A stretch of 64,000 nt of DNA from positions 761,501-825,500 of the forward strand of contig JAOTOL010001551.1 in assembly GCA_034440575.1 (NCBI GenBank), in the 5' to 3' direction. Position numbers and translations under genes: made by a program. The DNA is from Imbricaverruca yamaguchii (taxonomy: Eukaryota; Arthropoda; Thecostraca; Neoverrucidae). This document shows positions 23,014 through 33,391 of the stretch, piece after piece (position 1 is the stretch's first letter; each line of letters starts with the position of its first letter). The notes beneath the pieces are model-generated. The model did no database searches and was not told the DNA's origin. It saw only the letters and a program-made list of their open reading frames with translations.

Positions 23014-23069
23014 TTGGTTGGTTATTTGAGTTTTATGGCGCATCGACCAGGTCTGGTCACTTAGCGCCA
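23014..23069 (-). mobile_element. D element, 56 bp
   Basis: Sense: tggcgctaagtgaccagacc ... gtcgatgcgcc ... aaataaccaaccaa. Near-identical 13-bp duplications gaaacaccactga (23001-23013) and aaaacaccactga (23070-23082) flank it. Confidence 0.85.
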
Positions 23070-23082
23070 AAAACACCACTGA

Positions 23083-23972
23083 TGTATGGGGTGCATTTGG
23101 GGGGGGGGGGATTTCTTTGAGTCTGGGCTCACAAACCCCGCAACGGCCCGCTTTTTCCATCACTGATCCAAGCCCTGTGACAAATCCAACCGTACGAAAT
23201 TCTTCACCGAAGTGAAGAATAATTGAAATATGGTGCGCTCTTGGCGGAAGCATTATACCATTGGCCGTGTTTGTGTTGGGCGGTGGAGGCTGTAGCGTTG
23301 ATGCTTGTGCAATTGTTACATTTGGGGCCGCGGTTCGTCGGTGAGAATTTACAAGGAAGCTGTACAAAATAATAAGAATGAAGAGAAAATAATCAGCATA
23401 TGTGGATCTCTGCATAGGGCAATGAAGTACCAACTGCCTACACATGGTACATATGTGAGTGTCACTGAGACCAGGAGCTGAGAGGTGAGCTGAAATTGTC
23501 GTCTTCAACTCAGCCTTCACATGCAACGCCCTCAGCGCCGGAATCTACCCCACATGATCCCACCGGTGAGGCAATGACTGCTGCTGAAGCTAATGCTAAT
23601 GGTGGCGCCGGGAAAGCAAAGCCAACCAACGCGCGAAAGTCCCTTACGTTGGCACGGCACATATGCGTCCATTACGTACCACTGACAGCCTCACAGCTCA
23701 ACACTGCAACGCTGCAAACTGCATTGCACGATCGCTTAGTATTCGACAAGGTAAGTCCGTTGGCATTCAATACTGTACATTTATAAACACAAGCATTATA
23801 TGTACGATGTATAATTTACAGTACAGAGCGTGGATCATCATGGTCATGTTGGGAGCATAAAGCCAAAGCTGTGTGGAGCTAACCAAAGCTGCTCGCGTGA
23901 TGTGTCGTCGCCCGCTGCACTTGCGTGGAATTTAAAACGAAAGAGCCACTTGAGATTTCGCCCGTGTCTTTT
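23083..23972. other. G3BP intron 6 spacer
   Basis: A poly-G run at 23098 and several unremarkable ORFs (for example 22903-23526, minus). No family motif was seen, and exon phases leave no need for another exon. Confidence 0.4.
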
Positions 23973-24052
23973 TTCCTGTTTATTTGGTGGTTCACGACGC
24001 ACTTCATGCACATTCGCGGCTAATGGCGCCGCCCACACTGCTTCGCGTCTGT
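23973..24052 (-). mobile_element. SINE family C, headless fragment
   Basis: Only the tail and the gcggcgccattagccgcgaatg part remain; the tRNA-like head is missing. Confidence 0.7.
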
Positions 24053-24094
24053 TTTCCCACCGGGAATGGGTCGTGCTGCGTGCCGTGTGAGCGG

Positions 24095-24295
24095 AGAGGC
24101 GTGGCCCGCCCGCATCGCCAGGTGTGAGTGCTGTGTGAGCGGACATGCGTGGCTCGCCAGCATCGCCAGGTGTGAGTGCTGTGTGAGCGGGCATGCGTGG
24201 CCTGCCCAGGTATGTCGCCAGGTATGAGTGCTGTGTGAGCCAGTCTTCTGTCGCCAGGTCAGAGTCGTATGTGAGTGCTGTGTGGGTGGACACGC
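24095..24295. repeat. Minisatellite near the exon 6 donor
   Basis: About four units of roughly 45-50 bp sharing gccaggtgtgagtgctgtgtgagcgg and gcatgcgtggc. It begins about 25 bp beyond the exon 6 donor. Confidence 0.85.
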
Positions 24296-24317
24296 TCGGC
24301 GCGCCCCTCAGCCGTAC

Positions 24318-24397
24318 CTTGTCGACCGGGCGGGCGGGCGGCTGGCGACCCGACGAGGCCTTCAGACGGTTGGCGTACGTCTTGGGCTCGTTGGACA
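24318..24397 (-). CDS. G3BP: G3BP exon 6: conserved EPKTYANRLK segment
   Basis: 80 nt from acceptor cgttgtcgttcgcag to donor AAG|gtacgg. The two leading bases complete a Val codon with exon 5, so the phases fit. It encodes SNEPKTYANRLKASSGRQ then PPARPVDK. The PKTYAN-type block is the short conserved motif found between the proline-rich linker and the RRM in insect Rasputin-like proteins. Confidence 0.88.
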
Positions 24398-24699
24398 CTG
24401 CGAACGACAACGGAGCAAAGTGAGAATGTCTTCTCGTCGAAAATGTTGACATGCCCACCACACCCGGCTGCGGCCCCGCGGAAAAAAACTAGTGTTCCGT
24501 GAACGATGCACTGGCGAGAGCAGGACAACCGCTATGAGTTTCTAGGAAGACCAGCTCATTCTTCATTGCAATGCCGCATTTTCAGCGCTGGTTTTGCCGC
24601 TGGAACGTCAGTGTGGCTTCGGGAATGACAAACGTAACTGCGAAGAAAACTGCCGCGGCTGCGGAGATGATCACCGTGGCTGAGGAGACGATCCACCAC
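24398..24699. other. G3BP intron 5, unique part
   Basis: No further feature was recognised. Confidence 0.4.
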
Positions 24700-25308
24700 T
24701 TACATGCTGTCGAGACAATTGGCGCGGCCGAGAAGACAGTCTAATGCATGCCCGGTTGCGGAGATAATTGGCGTTACTGCGGAGATGGCTGAGGAGACGA
24801 TTTAGCACACACCTGCTGCGTAGACAGCTTGTACGGCTGGAAAGACGACCCAGCACCCACCTGCTGCGAAGGTTGTTGATGCGGCTGAGGAGACGACCCA
24901 ACACCTACCTGGCGGCAGAGACGACCGACACTGCTGCGGGGATGGCTAAAACGGCTGAGGAGACGACCCAACACCTACCTGCTGCGGAGGTTGTTGATGC
25001 GGCTGAGGAGACGACCCAACACCTACCTGGCGGCAGAGACGACCGACGCTGCTGCGGGGATGGCTAAAACGGCTGAGGAGACGACCCAACACCTACCTGG
25101 CGGCAGAGACGACCGACGCTGCTGCGGGGATGGCTAAAACGGCTGAGGAGACGACCCAACACCTACCTGGCGGCGAGACGACCGACGTTGATGCGGCTGA
25201 GGAGACGACCCAACACCTACCTGCTGCGGAGTTGATGCGGCTGAGGAGACGACCCAACACCTACCTGCTGCGGAGCTGATGCGGCTGAGGAGACGACCCA
25301 ACACCTAC
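24700..25308. repeat. Minisatellite on the exon 5 donor; units resemble mini-exons
   Basis: Units of 39-69 bp share gctgaggagacgacccaacacctacctg, with inserts such as gcggcagagacgaccgac and ctgcggggatggctaaaac. The array starts at the exon 5 donor. On the transcribed strand every unit carries a donor-like gtaggtgttgggtcg and an acceptor-like gtctcctcag around ccgcatcaac.cctccgcag, and so looks like a row of tiny exons echoing the end of exon 5 (SPQPRQPS / SPQPHQ). Confidence 0.9.
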
Positions 25309-25477
25309 CCGGCGGCGGAGACGGCTGACGCGGCTGCGGGGACGGCTGGCGCGGCTGCGGGCTGGTCTCCGGGGCCGGCAGCACCGGCTCTGGCTCCGGC
25401 TCCGGTTCAGCCACCAGAGACACAGCGGTCGGCTCCGGAGAGGCCGGCGGAGTCGGCTCCGGCTCGGGAACCGCCGG
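25309..25477 (-). CDS. G3BP: G3BP exon 5: proline/glutamate-rich linker
   Basis: 169 nt from acceptor ggcggtataccgcag to donor CGG|gtaggt, ending in phase 1. It encodes PAVPEPEPTPPASPEPTAV, then AEPEPEPEPVLPAPE and a duplicated SPQPRQP. It has no globular domain and corresponds to the acidic/proline-rich intrinsically disordered region. Phase agreement with exons 4 and 6 is the main support; the acceptor has a weak pyrimidine tract. Confidence 0.8.
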
Positions 25478-25598
25478 CTGCGGTATACCGCCAATCGTCA
25501 CGCGCAGTGTCGACGCATGCCAGCCAGCCACATTAAGCCGGTAACTGGCGTCGCAACGTCACAGCCCGATCGAAACTGCGATGGTGGTGAATGGGTGA

Positions 25599-25727
25599 TC
25601 GGCTGGTTATTTGGGCTCAAGGGCGCATAGGCTGCATTGTCATACAGCGACCATGTGGTGAATGGGTGAATTGCTGGTTATTTGGGTTTAGTGGCGTATC
25701 GACTGCGCTGGTCATACGGCGCCCATG
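25599..25727 (-). mobile_element. Two D elements in tandem with shared target repeats
   Basis: Copies at 25599-25654 and about 25670-25727, each with the ggttatttgggytya and catac.gcg landmarks. The sequence tggtgaatgggtga occurs before, between and (as agcgaatgggtga) after them. The second element therefore inserted into, or used, the duplicated target of the first. Confidence 0.8.
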
Positions 25728-25742
25728 AAGCGAATGGGTGAA

Positions 25743-26287
25743 TGAGGGTGCCAATCCACCACTATTACCACCACTACCATCATCATCATTCATCACGACC
25801 TACAGATCTGCATATTTTAACCCTGTTCTTATGCGGCTATATCAGCCAAGTTCATGTGCAGGGAATCCCTATCCTTCGGAGATAAGAAAACCAAGGAAGT
25901 CTGTCCGTGCTTTGTGCACAGGTAACCAAATATAGACCAGCAATCCAATTTCCTCAGCAAGTGTTGCGTTTGCAACACTTGGTTTCGTTAACGCCGATCA
26001 TTTGAGTGAATTCTGGAATGAATATATAAATTTTCCTCTCTTGAAAGATCAGTGTGCCTCATGCACATTGTATTGCATGCCAAAGCATACATCTTTGTAT
26101 GTTGCTGTGGGAAGTGAGAAATTCCCCTAAGTGCCCAGCGGAAACTGGTGTGACCGACCCGCTCAATACGGCCGCATACATGCCCACATTTCGGTAACGT
26201 GATGTAGCGTAATGAAGTATGATGAAATAAGTTATCGGTAACGCGATGAAGTAGGGCTTGGCGCGAGTTGGTAGTTGTGGGGTCGGT
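25743..26287. other. Intronic spacer
   Basis: G3BP intron 4; nothing recognised beyond a short CAC/CAT-rich run at about 25755-25795. Confidence 0.4.
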
Positions 26288-26447
26288 CGGTTGGTTATTC
26301 GTTTTACACGTCGACCGTTAAGCCATGTAGCGTCGCCAATCTCTCACGCAGATTGGTCGCGGGCGAAGAGTAGCGACAGGTGAAACTCGAACCCACAAGC
26401 TTTCGATTGCGAGACGGGCAACTTACACATAGACTTCTCGTCACCTA
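26288..26447 (-). mobile_element. SINE family B
   Basis: Minus-strand copy with gtaagttgcccgtctcgcaatcg, cttgtgggttcgagtttcac, ctgtcgctactcttcgcccg and a tail gtgtaaaacgaataacc. Confidence 0.85.
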
Positions 26448-27299
26448 GTTGTGGGGCTGACAGTTCGAGACACGAGTTCTTTCGCTTGAAATGGAAGCCG
26501 AAAATAGCTCAGAACGAACTCTACCTTTAGCCCGGTTGAATCCATATTGCAACCATGAGAAATCACGTAGCGAGGGTCCGTACTGTTAAAGTGAGGAGCA
26601 TTGCTGCATATCCAATACGAAATGTAACCGTAAAAAATCCAAGCATTAACATGGTTATATTTGGTATCACTGAAATTATATAATTATATAGCTGTACACA
26701 CTATAATTCCTTTCGCGATATTGTGTCCTCTGTATAGTTGAGGGTCATGTCAACTTCATTCATCGGGCCACTCAAATATGGCCTCGCCCATTCGTTGGCC
26801 CCCGCAGTCTCGATCTCTCTGACCCTGATAGTTCGCTTTTTTCCTGAAATTTATGTGTGGATGGACGGCCTTTGTTAGTTTTCTTATCTCAGTTCACCTC
26901 TTTGCCCCTGTGTCCTTCAACTACTTTACTCTGCATCCTTACACTCTTTTATTCCTGCATCCTCCCACTACTTTACTCCTGTCAGTCCCTGTTAGTCTTT
27001 CTTTCTCGAGACGTGGAGATGTAGATGGAACTTGTTGTCTTTTTTAGCGTCAGGAAGGTGGGAGGGTGGGATTTCCTGTGCATGGCTTTGGTTTATTACC
27101 GCATAACAGTGTTAATCATGAGGTAGACAAAATGCTAACTAATTTACCTTTTGTTTGTTTTTGTTTTAAGAGTTTACTGCCATTTCGATTACGTGGCACC
27201 GGACAAAATGGCACCACCAAGTACTAGAAAATAAGCTCGGAATATAAACATTTGAATGTCAGACGACAATCAAGGGAATTTCTATCAGATTCATGGCAT
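26448..27299. other. Intronic AT-rich spacer
   Basis: No exon recognised. A plus-strand Leu/Phe/Pro-rich frame at 26853-27047 is probably chance. Confidence 0.4.
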
Positions 27300-27750
27300 G
27301 CAGCTGACTTGGGCTGGGGTGCGCAGCTGACCAGGGTTGGGATGGGCAACGAACTCACCAGGGCTGGGGTTGGTAGCTCACTTGGGCTGGGACGGACAGC
27401 TCTCCAGGTCTGAGATTGGCAGCTAATTCACCGGGGCAGGGGTGGGCAACTAACCTACCTGGGCTGGGATGGGCAACTAACTCACCAGGGCTGGGGAGAC
27501 GAGTAGCCTAGGGATAAGTTGCTTGTCTCACAATCGGAAGGTTGTGGGCTCGAATTTCACCTGTCGCTACTCTTCGCCCGCGACCAATCGGCGCGAGATT
27601 GGCGACGCTACATGACTCAACGGGCGATGTGTCGTAAAACCAATAACCAGTCGATCACCAGGGCTGGTATGGGCAGCCCGCCGTGGCTGGGATTGACAGC
27701 CCACTAGGGCTGGGGTGGGCAGCTCATCAGGGCTGGGACTGGTAGCTCAC
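27300..27750. repeat. Minisatellite on the exon 4 donor, split by SINE B
   Basis: Units of roughly 25-30 bp share gggctggg.tgggcagctcacc. The array touches the exon 4 donor: on the transcribed strand GAG|gtgagctaccagtcccagcc is followed by tgagctgcccaccccagccc units, each with a (g)gtgagct donor-like motif. A SINE B copy (27495-27654) interrupts it. Confidence 0.9.
27495..27654 (+). mobile_element. SINE family B inserted in the exon 4-edge array
   Basis: Sense copy: gagtagcctagggataag head, gttgtgggctcgaatttcacc B-box region, ctgtcgctactcttcgcccg, body gaccaatcggcgcgagattgg and tail gtcgtaaaaccaataaccag. Target duplication tcaccagggctgg (27482-27494 and 27655-27667). Confidence 0.92.
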
Positions 27751-28089
27751 CTCAACTGGGGTCAGAGCGGCGTGACCGTTCAGGCGCGGCGGCTGGACTT
27801 GGGCGGTGGCGGCATTGGCGGCGGCGGTGGCAGTGGCGGCAGTGGCGGTGGTGGCGGCGGTAGCGGCAGCGGTGGCGGCGGCGGTGGTGGTGGCAGCGGG
27901 GGCAGCCGTCAGCTGTTGAGCGGCGGCGGTGGCGGCGGCGGCGACGGCGGCGGTGGCGGTGGCTGGTGACGGCCCCGGTGCGGGCACAGCCGCCGGAGGT
28001 GCCGGCTGCGGCGCCGGAGGAGACTCGGGCTCGGCCTCGTCGTCGGCCTCCGCCGCCCCGTCGCCGGCGTCCTCGTCGTCAGAGAACAG
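27751..28089 (-). CDS. G3BP: G3BP exon 4: acidic then alanine-rich linker
   Basis: 339 nt (113 codons, phase 0 at both ends) from acceptor tgtttcgccag to donor GAG|gtgagc. It starts LFSDDEDAGDGAAEADDEAE, which follows the end of the NTF2-like domain exactly as the acidic region does in G3BP. It then becomes an Ala/Thr-rich tract encoded by an imperfect GCC/ACC trinucleotide repeat (about 27790-27965) and ends PRLNGHAALTPVE. The acidic stretch is the autoinhibitory disordered region in human G3BP1; here it is shorter. The polyalanine tract may vary in length between individuals. Confidence 0.9.
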
Positions 28090-29362
28090 CTGGCGAAACA
28101 GGTCGCTTCACGTCAGGTCAGGCCATGTCAGCTCCGCCACGTGATCTCGTGTCAGGTCGGCACAATCGCGCTCCGTCACCGCTCGACAGTACAGGTCAAT
28201 ACGATCGGCGGGCTCCCACCCTGCATAACACCCAGCAGAACGCACGTCCTACCGCAGCATCGCCAAGCGCCAGCGTCGCCAAACCACTCACGACAGCCAG
28301 GGTAACTATCTTGGTACAACCATGAACGGGACACGGCCCCAGCCGGGTAACTGGCCGGGCTCTGCACATCAACTGATCCAGTGTGGACCGGAGGCTCACT
28401 GTCGGTGGACAGGCGTCCTGGCGACGAGGTCTGAGTGCGTGTAATGGAACTGGGCTATGTAAGCTGATGACGGTCACCACCAGGATTCGAAAAATGGGCA
28501 TGTATTTTCTGGAGTTCAGCCATCCAGAACATTATACATTCCAAAAAATTATCCTCTCATCTTTCTCATTTGGAGGCTTAGTGGAATGTCACTGTTTGAC
28601 CACGAATTGCCGTGATAAGTGCTCAGGATTCACTGGAAAGTGCCAGATGGGATTCTGTCACAGATTTGTAGAAAAATAGCTTCTCCACATTTGAAAAAAA
28701 AATCAAAAAATGTACCCTCCACATCCAGGACTACACAGCGCAAATCCAACCATACCCAGCGTGGAGTAGACGGCCACCATCAGGGGTGGGGGTTTTCCAG
28801 GCGACGGAGGGATTAGTGGGTGGAACGACGGACGAGCAGGGTGTGGGGCATGCCACCCAGTGTTGTAGTGGAAGGCGCGACGTCAGGTGCTCGCGACAGA
28901 CGAGCAGGGTGTGGGGCTGATTAAATCACGGAAGGATTGCACCCGTGTTGGTGCAGAGTGGAAGGCGCGACGTCAGGGCTCCACGGCGACACCGCTGATT
29001 AAATCACGGAAGTGATTTAATCAACGGTCATTTAATCACGGCTCGACCTCGCTGGTTGAACGTGAAAAACTGATCCGCAAGATTTGACGAAGTAAACAAC
29101 ACAAGCAATTGCGAACTATTATGTAATCAAACGACTGCATTTGTTGAACGCCCAGGCAACAGGTGGCAAATACCAGCAGCTTCATTTTTGTACATATTGG
29201 CGTGCAGCAAGGCCTGCAACTAGACGAATAAATGGCTATGAGAAGAGCTCTACATAGTACGTAATCCCGCCTCCCGATGAAGTGCAAGCCCAATAAAAAG
29301 GTGCGCGTTTTTTTCGGGAACCAGCGGAGTGCCGCCGCAGCCCAGCCGTGTCCCACACTCAC
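28090..29362. other. G3BP intron 3
   Basis: The segment 28490-28760 shares attata.a.tcc and tttggaggctt-type motifs with the edges of the 16.2-19.7 kb segment and may be a copy of the same element. At 28840-29030 gacgagcagggtgtggggc, ggaaggcgcgacgtcagg and gattaaatcacggaag are each repeated twice or more. No exon was recognised. Confidence 0.5.
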
Positions 29363-29485
29363 GTCGTCCTGGTAGCGGAAGATGTCGTTGTAGACGTAGT
29401 AGTTGTGCGTCGTCTGCGGCGCCAGCACGAAAGTCTGCATAAACGGACGCATCGGCGCGCCGTTGTTGGACAGCTGACCGGACAC
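29363..29485 (-). CDS. G3BP: G3BP exon 3: C-terminal half of NTF2-like domain
   Basis: 123 nt, phase 0, from acceptor cgtttgcgtccgccag to donor GAC|gtgagt. It encodes [40 protein letters not shown] and [17 protein letters not shown] and [11 protein letters not shown] are signature blocks of the G3BP/Rasputin NTF2-like fold. Joined to exon 2 it reads [12 protein letters not shown], the expected family sequence. Confidence 0.97.
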
Positions 29486-29747
29486 CTGGCGGACGCAAAC
29501 GAAAGCACAATTGTCACCCTGCACCGCCGAGGGCGCTTGTGTTCACGGTCGTTCCACGTACTTGAAGCGGACAAAACGAGCATGGTCTATTGGTGTTGAC
29601 GGTGCAACCATGAACTGTTCCCCACAGTGGAAGGGCTGCCGACTGGCTTGCAGCCACTTCAATTAGGCCAGTGGGATGCAGCCAGTGTTCCCAGATGACC
29701 GACGCGGTTAGCCCGTGCCGCTTCGAGGGTATCACCCGCACCCGCAC
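29486..29747. other. G3BP intron 2, distal part
   Basis: No feature was recognised between exon 3 and the M2 repeat. Confidence 0.4.
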
Positions 29748-30355
29748 CCCCAGGTATTCTGGGGATGGGAGAAAACGGCGCCGGGCAGTGCTCTGAAATC
29801 TGGCATACCTTAGTTAGTTACTTGGGCTGCTGGCATACCTTTCGCAACACCAATTTCAAATGTAGTGCGGACATTATTGAGGTCAGGTCATTCGCGGTCG
29901 CCGAGATTGTCATGTTCAAGTCAGGTCACCTCCAAAAAGTTCAGCCAGTTGTTACGCTTGAACGGACCTAGTATTTGAATGAAACTTCAGCGTTTACTTA
30001 TCTTTAGTAACGTAACGAAACGCAGATTATTTTAAAACTTGTTTTCATGACATATTTGTTTTGCATATTTGCCTATGAGTACTAAAATCAGCAATTCTGG
30101 CCAAAGTAAGCGCATTGTATGAGGCTAAGTTAACCCACGCGTCTCTGTGCAGTCTGGCTATTAGAAAAATGGAAAACTAAAAATGTTGCAGCTTGAAAAA
30201 TGGTGAGCAAACATTTTTGGATTGTGGACGATTTCCCTTCCGCTTCTGATTCCAAAGTATATAAGTATTGTTTTTAAAATCTTCACAGAAATTAACTTCC
30301 CAGAGCTAAAACCATAGCGCCAGTTGTGACCACATGCCCCCCCCCAGACTCCGCG
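29748..30355 (+). mobile_element. M2-family repeat, copy 1
   Basis: Aligns with 34310-34935 over about 600 bp: tctggcatacctt, gaggtcaggtcattcgcggtc, caggtcacctccaaaaagttc, cagcgtttacttatcttta, ttgcatatttgcctatgagt and a C-rich end. It is non-coding and contains AGGTCA motifs. I could not define the termini. Confidence 0.7.
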
Positions 30356-30384
30356 CTATAAACAGCGCGCACAAATTAAAAATT

Positions 30385-30865
30385 GGTTTTTCGTTGCGTG
30401 CGAGATGTCGAAACCAGTACAGCATAATGTCAAACCTTGCCATGGAACCGAGGACGCTTAGAACATTCAGCTTTTTAAGATGAATTTGTGGCTAATAGCG
30501 CACTTTTACGCATATCTTTTCGTTTGCTGAGACATCCCTAATATAGGGACACCTATATTAAGGAGAACGATACAGATACCTATGCCGTCAACTGACAGTG
30601 TACAACATCATTTGATCCCATCGCTTTATCATCCATTTACTTACAATTGCGCCACAAAATATTCGTGTATCACGATTCGTCAGTGTGAGCAAAGCATGTT
30701 GCCTATACAAGATGTACTCTCAGAAATGAGACATAAACACTTCGCACACACATTAAGAAACACGATGTCCATGCATTTTCGAAAGATCGATTCGGTGTTG
30801 TTTTCGAAAGATCGATTCGGTGTTCACCAAGTGATACACTCCAGCCTTTTCCACGAATAATTTAT
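30385..30865 (+). mobile_element. M1-family MITE
   Basis: Starts tttttcgttgcgtgcgagatgtcgaaac and ends tcggtgttcaccaagtgatacactcc...cacgaataattta. A 20-bp stretch (gaaagatcgattcggtgtt) is duplicated inside it. Confidence 0.8.
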
Positions 30866-31139
30866 CGCCGGCGCCCACCCACTACGTCCGTCGTCGGGTT
30901 TGATCAATGCGAGAGCGCGCGTCGGCGCCGGCCGTCGGCGGTCCTCGCCATCGGCGCGGCCGGTACACGGGCCCGGCCGGCCACGCGCGGCACCCACGTC
31001 ACGTCCGGCGGCCCGGATACCGTGTGACGCCGTCACCAACCGACTATCGACCAACCAACCAGCCGGGCCGGACCGGCCGCCTCCACTGCGGCCCAATGGT
31101 GCGGCGTCGGCTGCCAGCCTGGCCACCCGGGGGACACCC
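30866..31139. other. GC-rich intronic block
   Basis: CpG-rich sequence between the MITE and the array. Neither strand shows a recognisable protein. Confidence 0.4.
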
Positions 31140-31830
31140 GCCCCCTGACACGTGTCATGGGGCAGCCTGGCCACCCGGGGGTAGGGACCACACCCACCCC
31201 GACATGTCATGGGGGCAGCCTGGCCCGGGGGCCCCCTGCCGTATGGGGCAGCCTGACCACCCGGGGACACCCGCCCCCTGACATGTCATGGGGCAGCCTG
31301 GCCACCCGGGGGTAGGGACCACACCCGCCCCCTGACATGTCATGGGGCAGCCTGGCCACCCGGGGGTAGGGACCACACCCACCCCTGACATGTCATGGGG
31401 CAGCCTGGCCACCCGGGGGACACCCGCCCCCTGACACACGTCATGGGGCAGCCTGACCACCCGGGGGACACCCACCCCCTGACATGTCATGGGGCAGCCT
31501 GGCCACCCGGGGTAGGTACACCCGGGGGTAGGGACCACACCCGTCCCCTGACACATGTCATGGGGCAGCCTGACCACCCGGGGGTAGGAACCACACCCAC
31601 CCCCTGACATGTCATGGGGCAGCCTGGCCACCCGGGGGTAGGGACCACACCCACCCCCTGACATGTCATGGGGCAGCCTGGCCACCCGGGGGTAGGGACC
31701 ACACCCGCCCCCTGACATGTCATGGGGCAGCCTGGCCACCCGGGGGTAGGGACCACACCCGCCCCCTGACACGTCATGGGGCAGTCTGGCCACCCGGGGT
31801 AACGGCCATACTCGCTCCCTGACATGGCCT
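31140..31830. repeat. 55-bp minisatellite in G3BP intron 2
   Basis: About 12 units of ctgacatgtcatggggcagc + ctggccacccgggggtaggg + accacacccacccc, some shortened to ctggccacccgggggacacc. The 233-codon Cys/Pro/Gly frame across it is an artefact of a unit length that avoids stops. Confidence 0.95.
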
Positions 31831-32189
31831 GGAGCAGCCTGATCACCAACACTCATCCCGGGGGCAGCGGACGAAGCGGCCCTAAGGCCCGGATTGCTGG
31901 GAGAGATGACACCCAGCCAAGACCAACCGCCTTCACTGACCCTTCACTCCCGCAAATAGTTGGCTAATTGCTCTTTCCAATATTAAGATGCCCGAGAACG
32001 CAACAGATCTGAAAATATCTCACCACAAGGAAGAAGCATCTTTCATAACATAGTAAACCTCCTACATTGCTACCTTCAACTACACAACTAGTCATTGGAC
32101 AGTTGTCTTTCTTCGGTTTTGCCGCCAAAACCTCACTATTCCACTACCTTTGCAATCATCAATATCAATGCATATTATCTATTCCATTA
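31831..32189. other. Intronic spacer
   Basis: Nothing recognised. Confidence 0.4.
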
Positions 32190-32700
32190 AAATGACTTTC
32201 CGTTCAGTGAAGCGTGTCGGAACGAGCATAGTGGAATGTTGAAATTTGCCACAGAATTAACGCTATTTAACATATTATTAAGTCGTTTCATCTCGACTGT
32301 GACTTCCTCGCTTGCTTTGAGAGATGCAAAATTTAGAGACATCCATATTAACGAAAACAGCATAATGCTCACACAATAAACTGGTGTTGAACGGCATACA
32401 ATCACTACATCACGTGTAATCCGTTTACTTGGAAGTGCGCTACGATTGATTGATTTGGCTTAGGGGCGCATCAACTGCTACTGGTTATGTAGCGCCCGAA
32501 GTGCGCTACGAAATGCTCGTGTATTACAATCCGCTGTGGTGAGCAAAGCACAACACTTATAACGAGGTACTCTTCGCAACGAGGCGTGCAACTTCACAAA
32601 CAGGCACCAAGAAACACGACGTCGACACTTCTTCGGGAACGTCTGTTCAACGTACGCACGCCTCGTTGAAAGCGGCACACTGCCCGCTCCCCATGACAGA
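32190..32700 (+). mobile_element. M1-family MITE carrying a D element
   Basis: Landmarks tttccgttcagtgaagcgtg, cgagcatagtggaatgttg, aaactggtgttgaacgg and ccaagaaacacgacgtcgac match other M1 copies. The D element at 32445-32497 splits it. Confidence 0.75.
32445..32497 (-). mobile_element. D element, 53 bp, perfect 13-bp target duplication
   Basis: The clearest copy. Sense: gggcgctacataaccagtag / cagttgatgcgcccctaagc / caaatcaatcaat. The target gaagtgcgctacg is perfectly duplicated (32432-32444, 32498-32510) within an M1 MITE, whose other copies lack the insertion. GGGCGC and GCGCCC can pair, with an inner AAC/GTT pair. Confidence 0.93.
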
Positions 32701-32704
32701 TTGA

Positions 32705-32868
32705 TCGGGGGCAGCGGTAGCTCGGTCGGTTTAGCGCCGGACTCTTCATCGCAAGATCGTGGGTTCGAAGATCACAACCGACGGAATTCACCGAGTCCAC
32801 CCGCGACCAATCGGCGCGAGAGGTTGGCGACACCAGCGGTTGAATGCGTCGTAAAATAACCCAAGTCC
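32705..32868 (+). mobile_element. SINE family A, sense copy
   Basis: Head gcggtagctcggtcggtttagc with B box tgggttcgaaga, body gaccaatcggcgcgagaggttg, tail gcggttgaatgcgtcgtaaaataaccc. Confidence 0.88.
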
Positions 32869-33067
32869 TTAGGACAGATTGATCGCCGAGCGGCAGGTCA
32901 GCGCCGACTCGCGCCAGACCGGTGCCGAGCCGGCCTGCGGCGGAGCAGACGACGCACCGCGTGGGAGCAGCCGTCGCGCCGCCAGCCACCCAGCCGAGAC
33001 GGCCCCGACTGGCGCGTCTCTGGCCGGTGGGCGTCTCTGGCCGGTGGGCGTCACTCATGACTAGCTG

Positions 33068-33345
33068 CCTCCGCCCTGTCCTCCTGCCTGTCCTGTCCTG
33101 TCTGTCCTGCCGTCCTGCTGTCTGTCCTGTCCTGTCCTGTCGTCCTGTCCTGTCCTGTCCTGTCCTGTCCTGTCCTGTCCTGTCCTGTCCTGTCCTGTCC
33201 TGTCCTGTCCTGTCCTGTCCTGTCCTGTCCTGTCCTGTCCTGTCCTGTCCTGTCCTGTCCTGTCCTGTCCTGTCCTGTCCTGTCCTGTCCTGTCCTGTCC
33301 TGTCCTGCCTGCCTGCCCTGCCCTGTCCTGCCCTGTCCTGCCCCC
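33068..33345. repeat. (TCCTG)n pentanucleotide microsatellite
   Basis: Roughly 35 uninterrupted tcctg units at about 33145-33306, with imperfect flanks. The Cys-Pro-Val-Leu-Ser and Gly-Gln-Asp-Arg-Thr frames through it are artefacts. Confidence 0.97.
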
Positions 33346-33391
33346 TGTCCCTGCCCCAACTGCAGCTGCAGCGAGCCGCAGGGCAGCGCTA

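Noticed and set aside
22903..23526. 207-codon minus frame in G3BP intron 6
   Set aside because: No motif; it runs through a D element and SINE edge, so it is chance.
31155..31856. 233-codon Cys/Gly/Pro-rich protein
   Set aside because: Pure translation of the 55-bp minisatellite.
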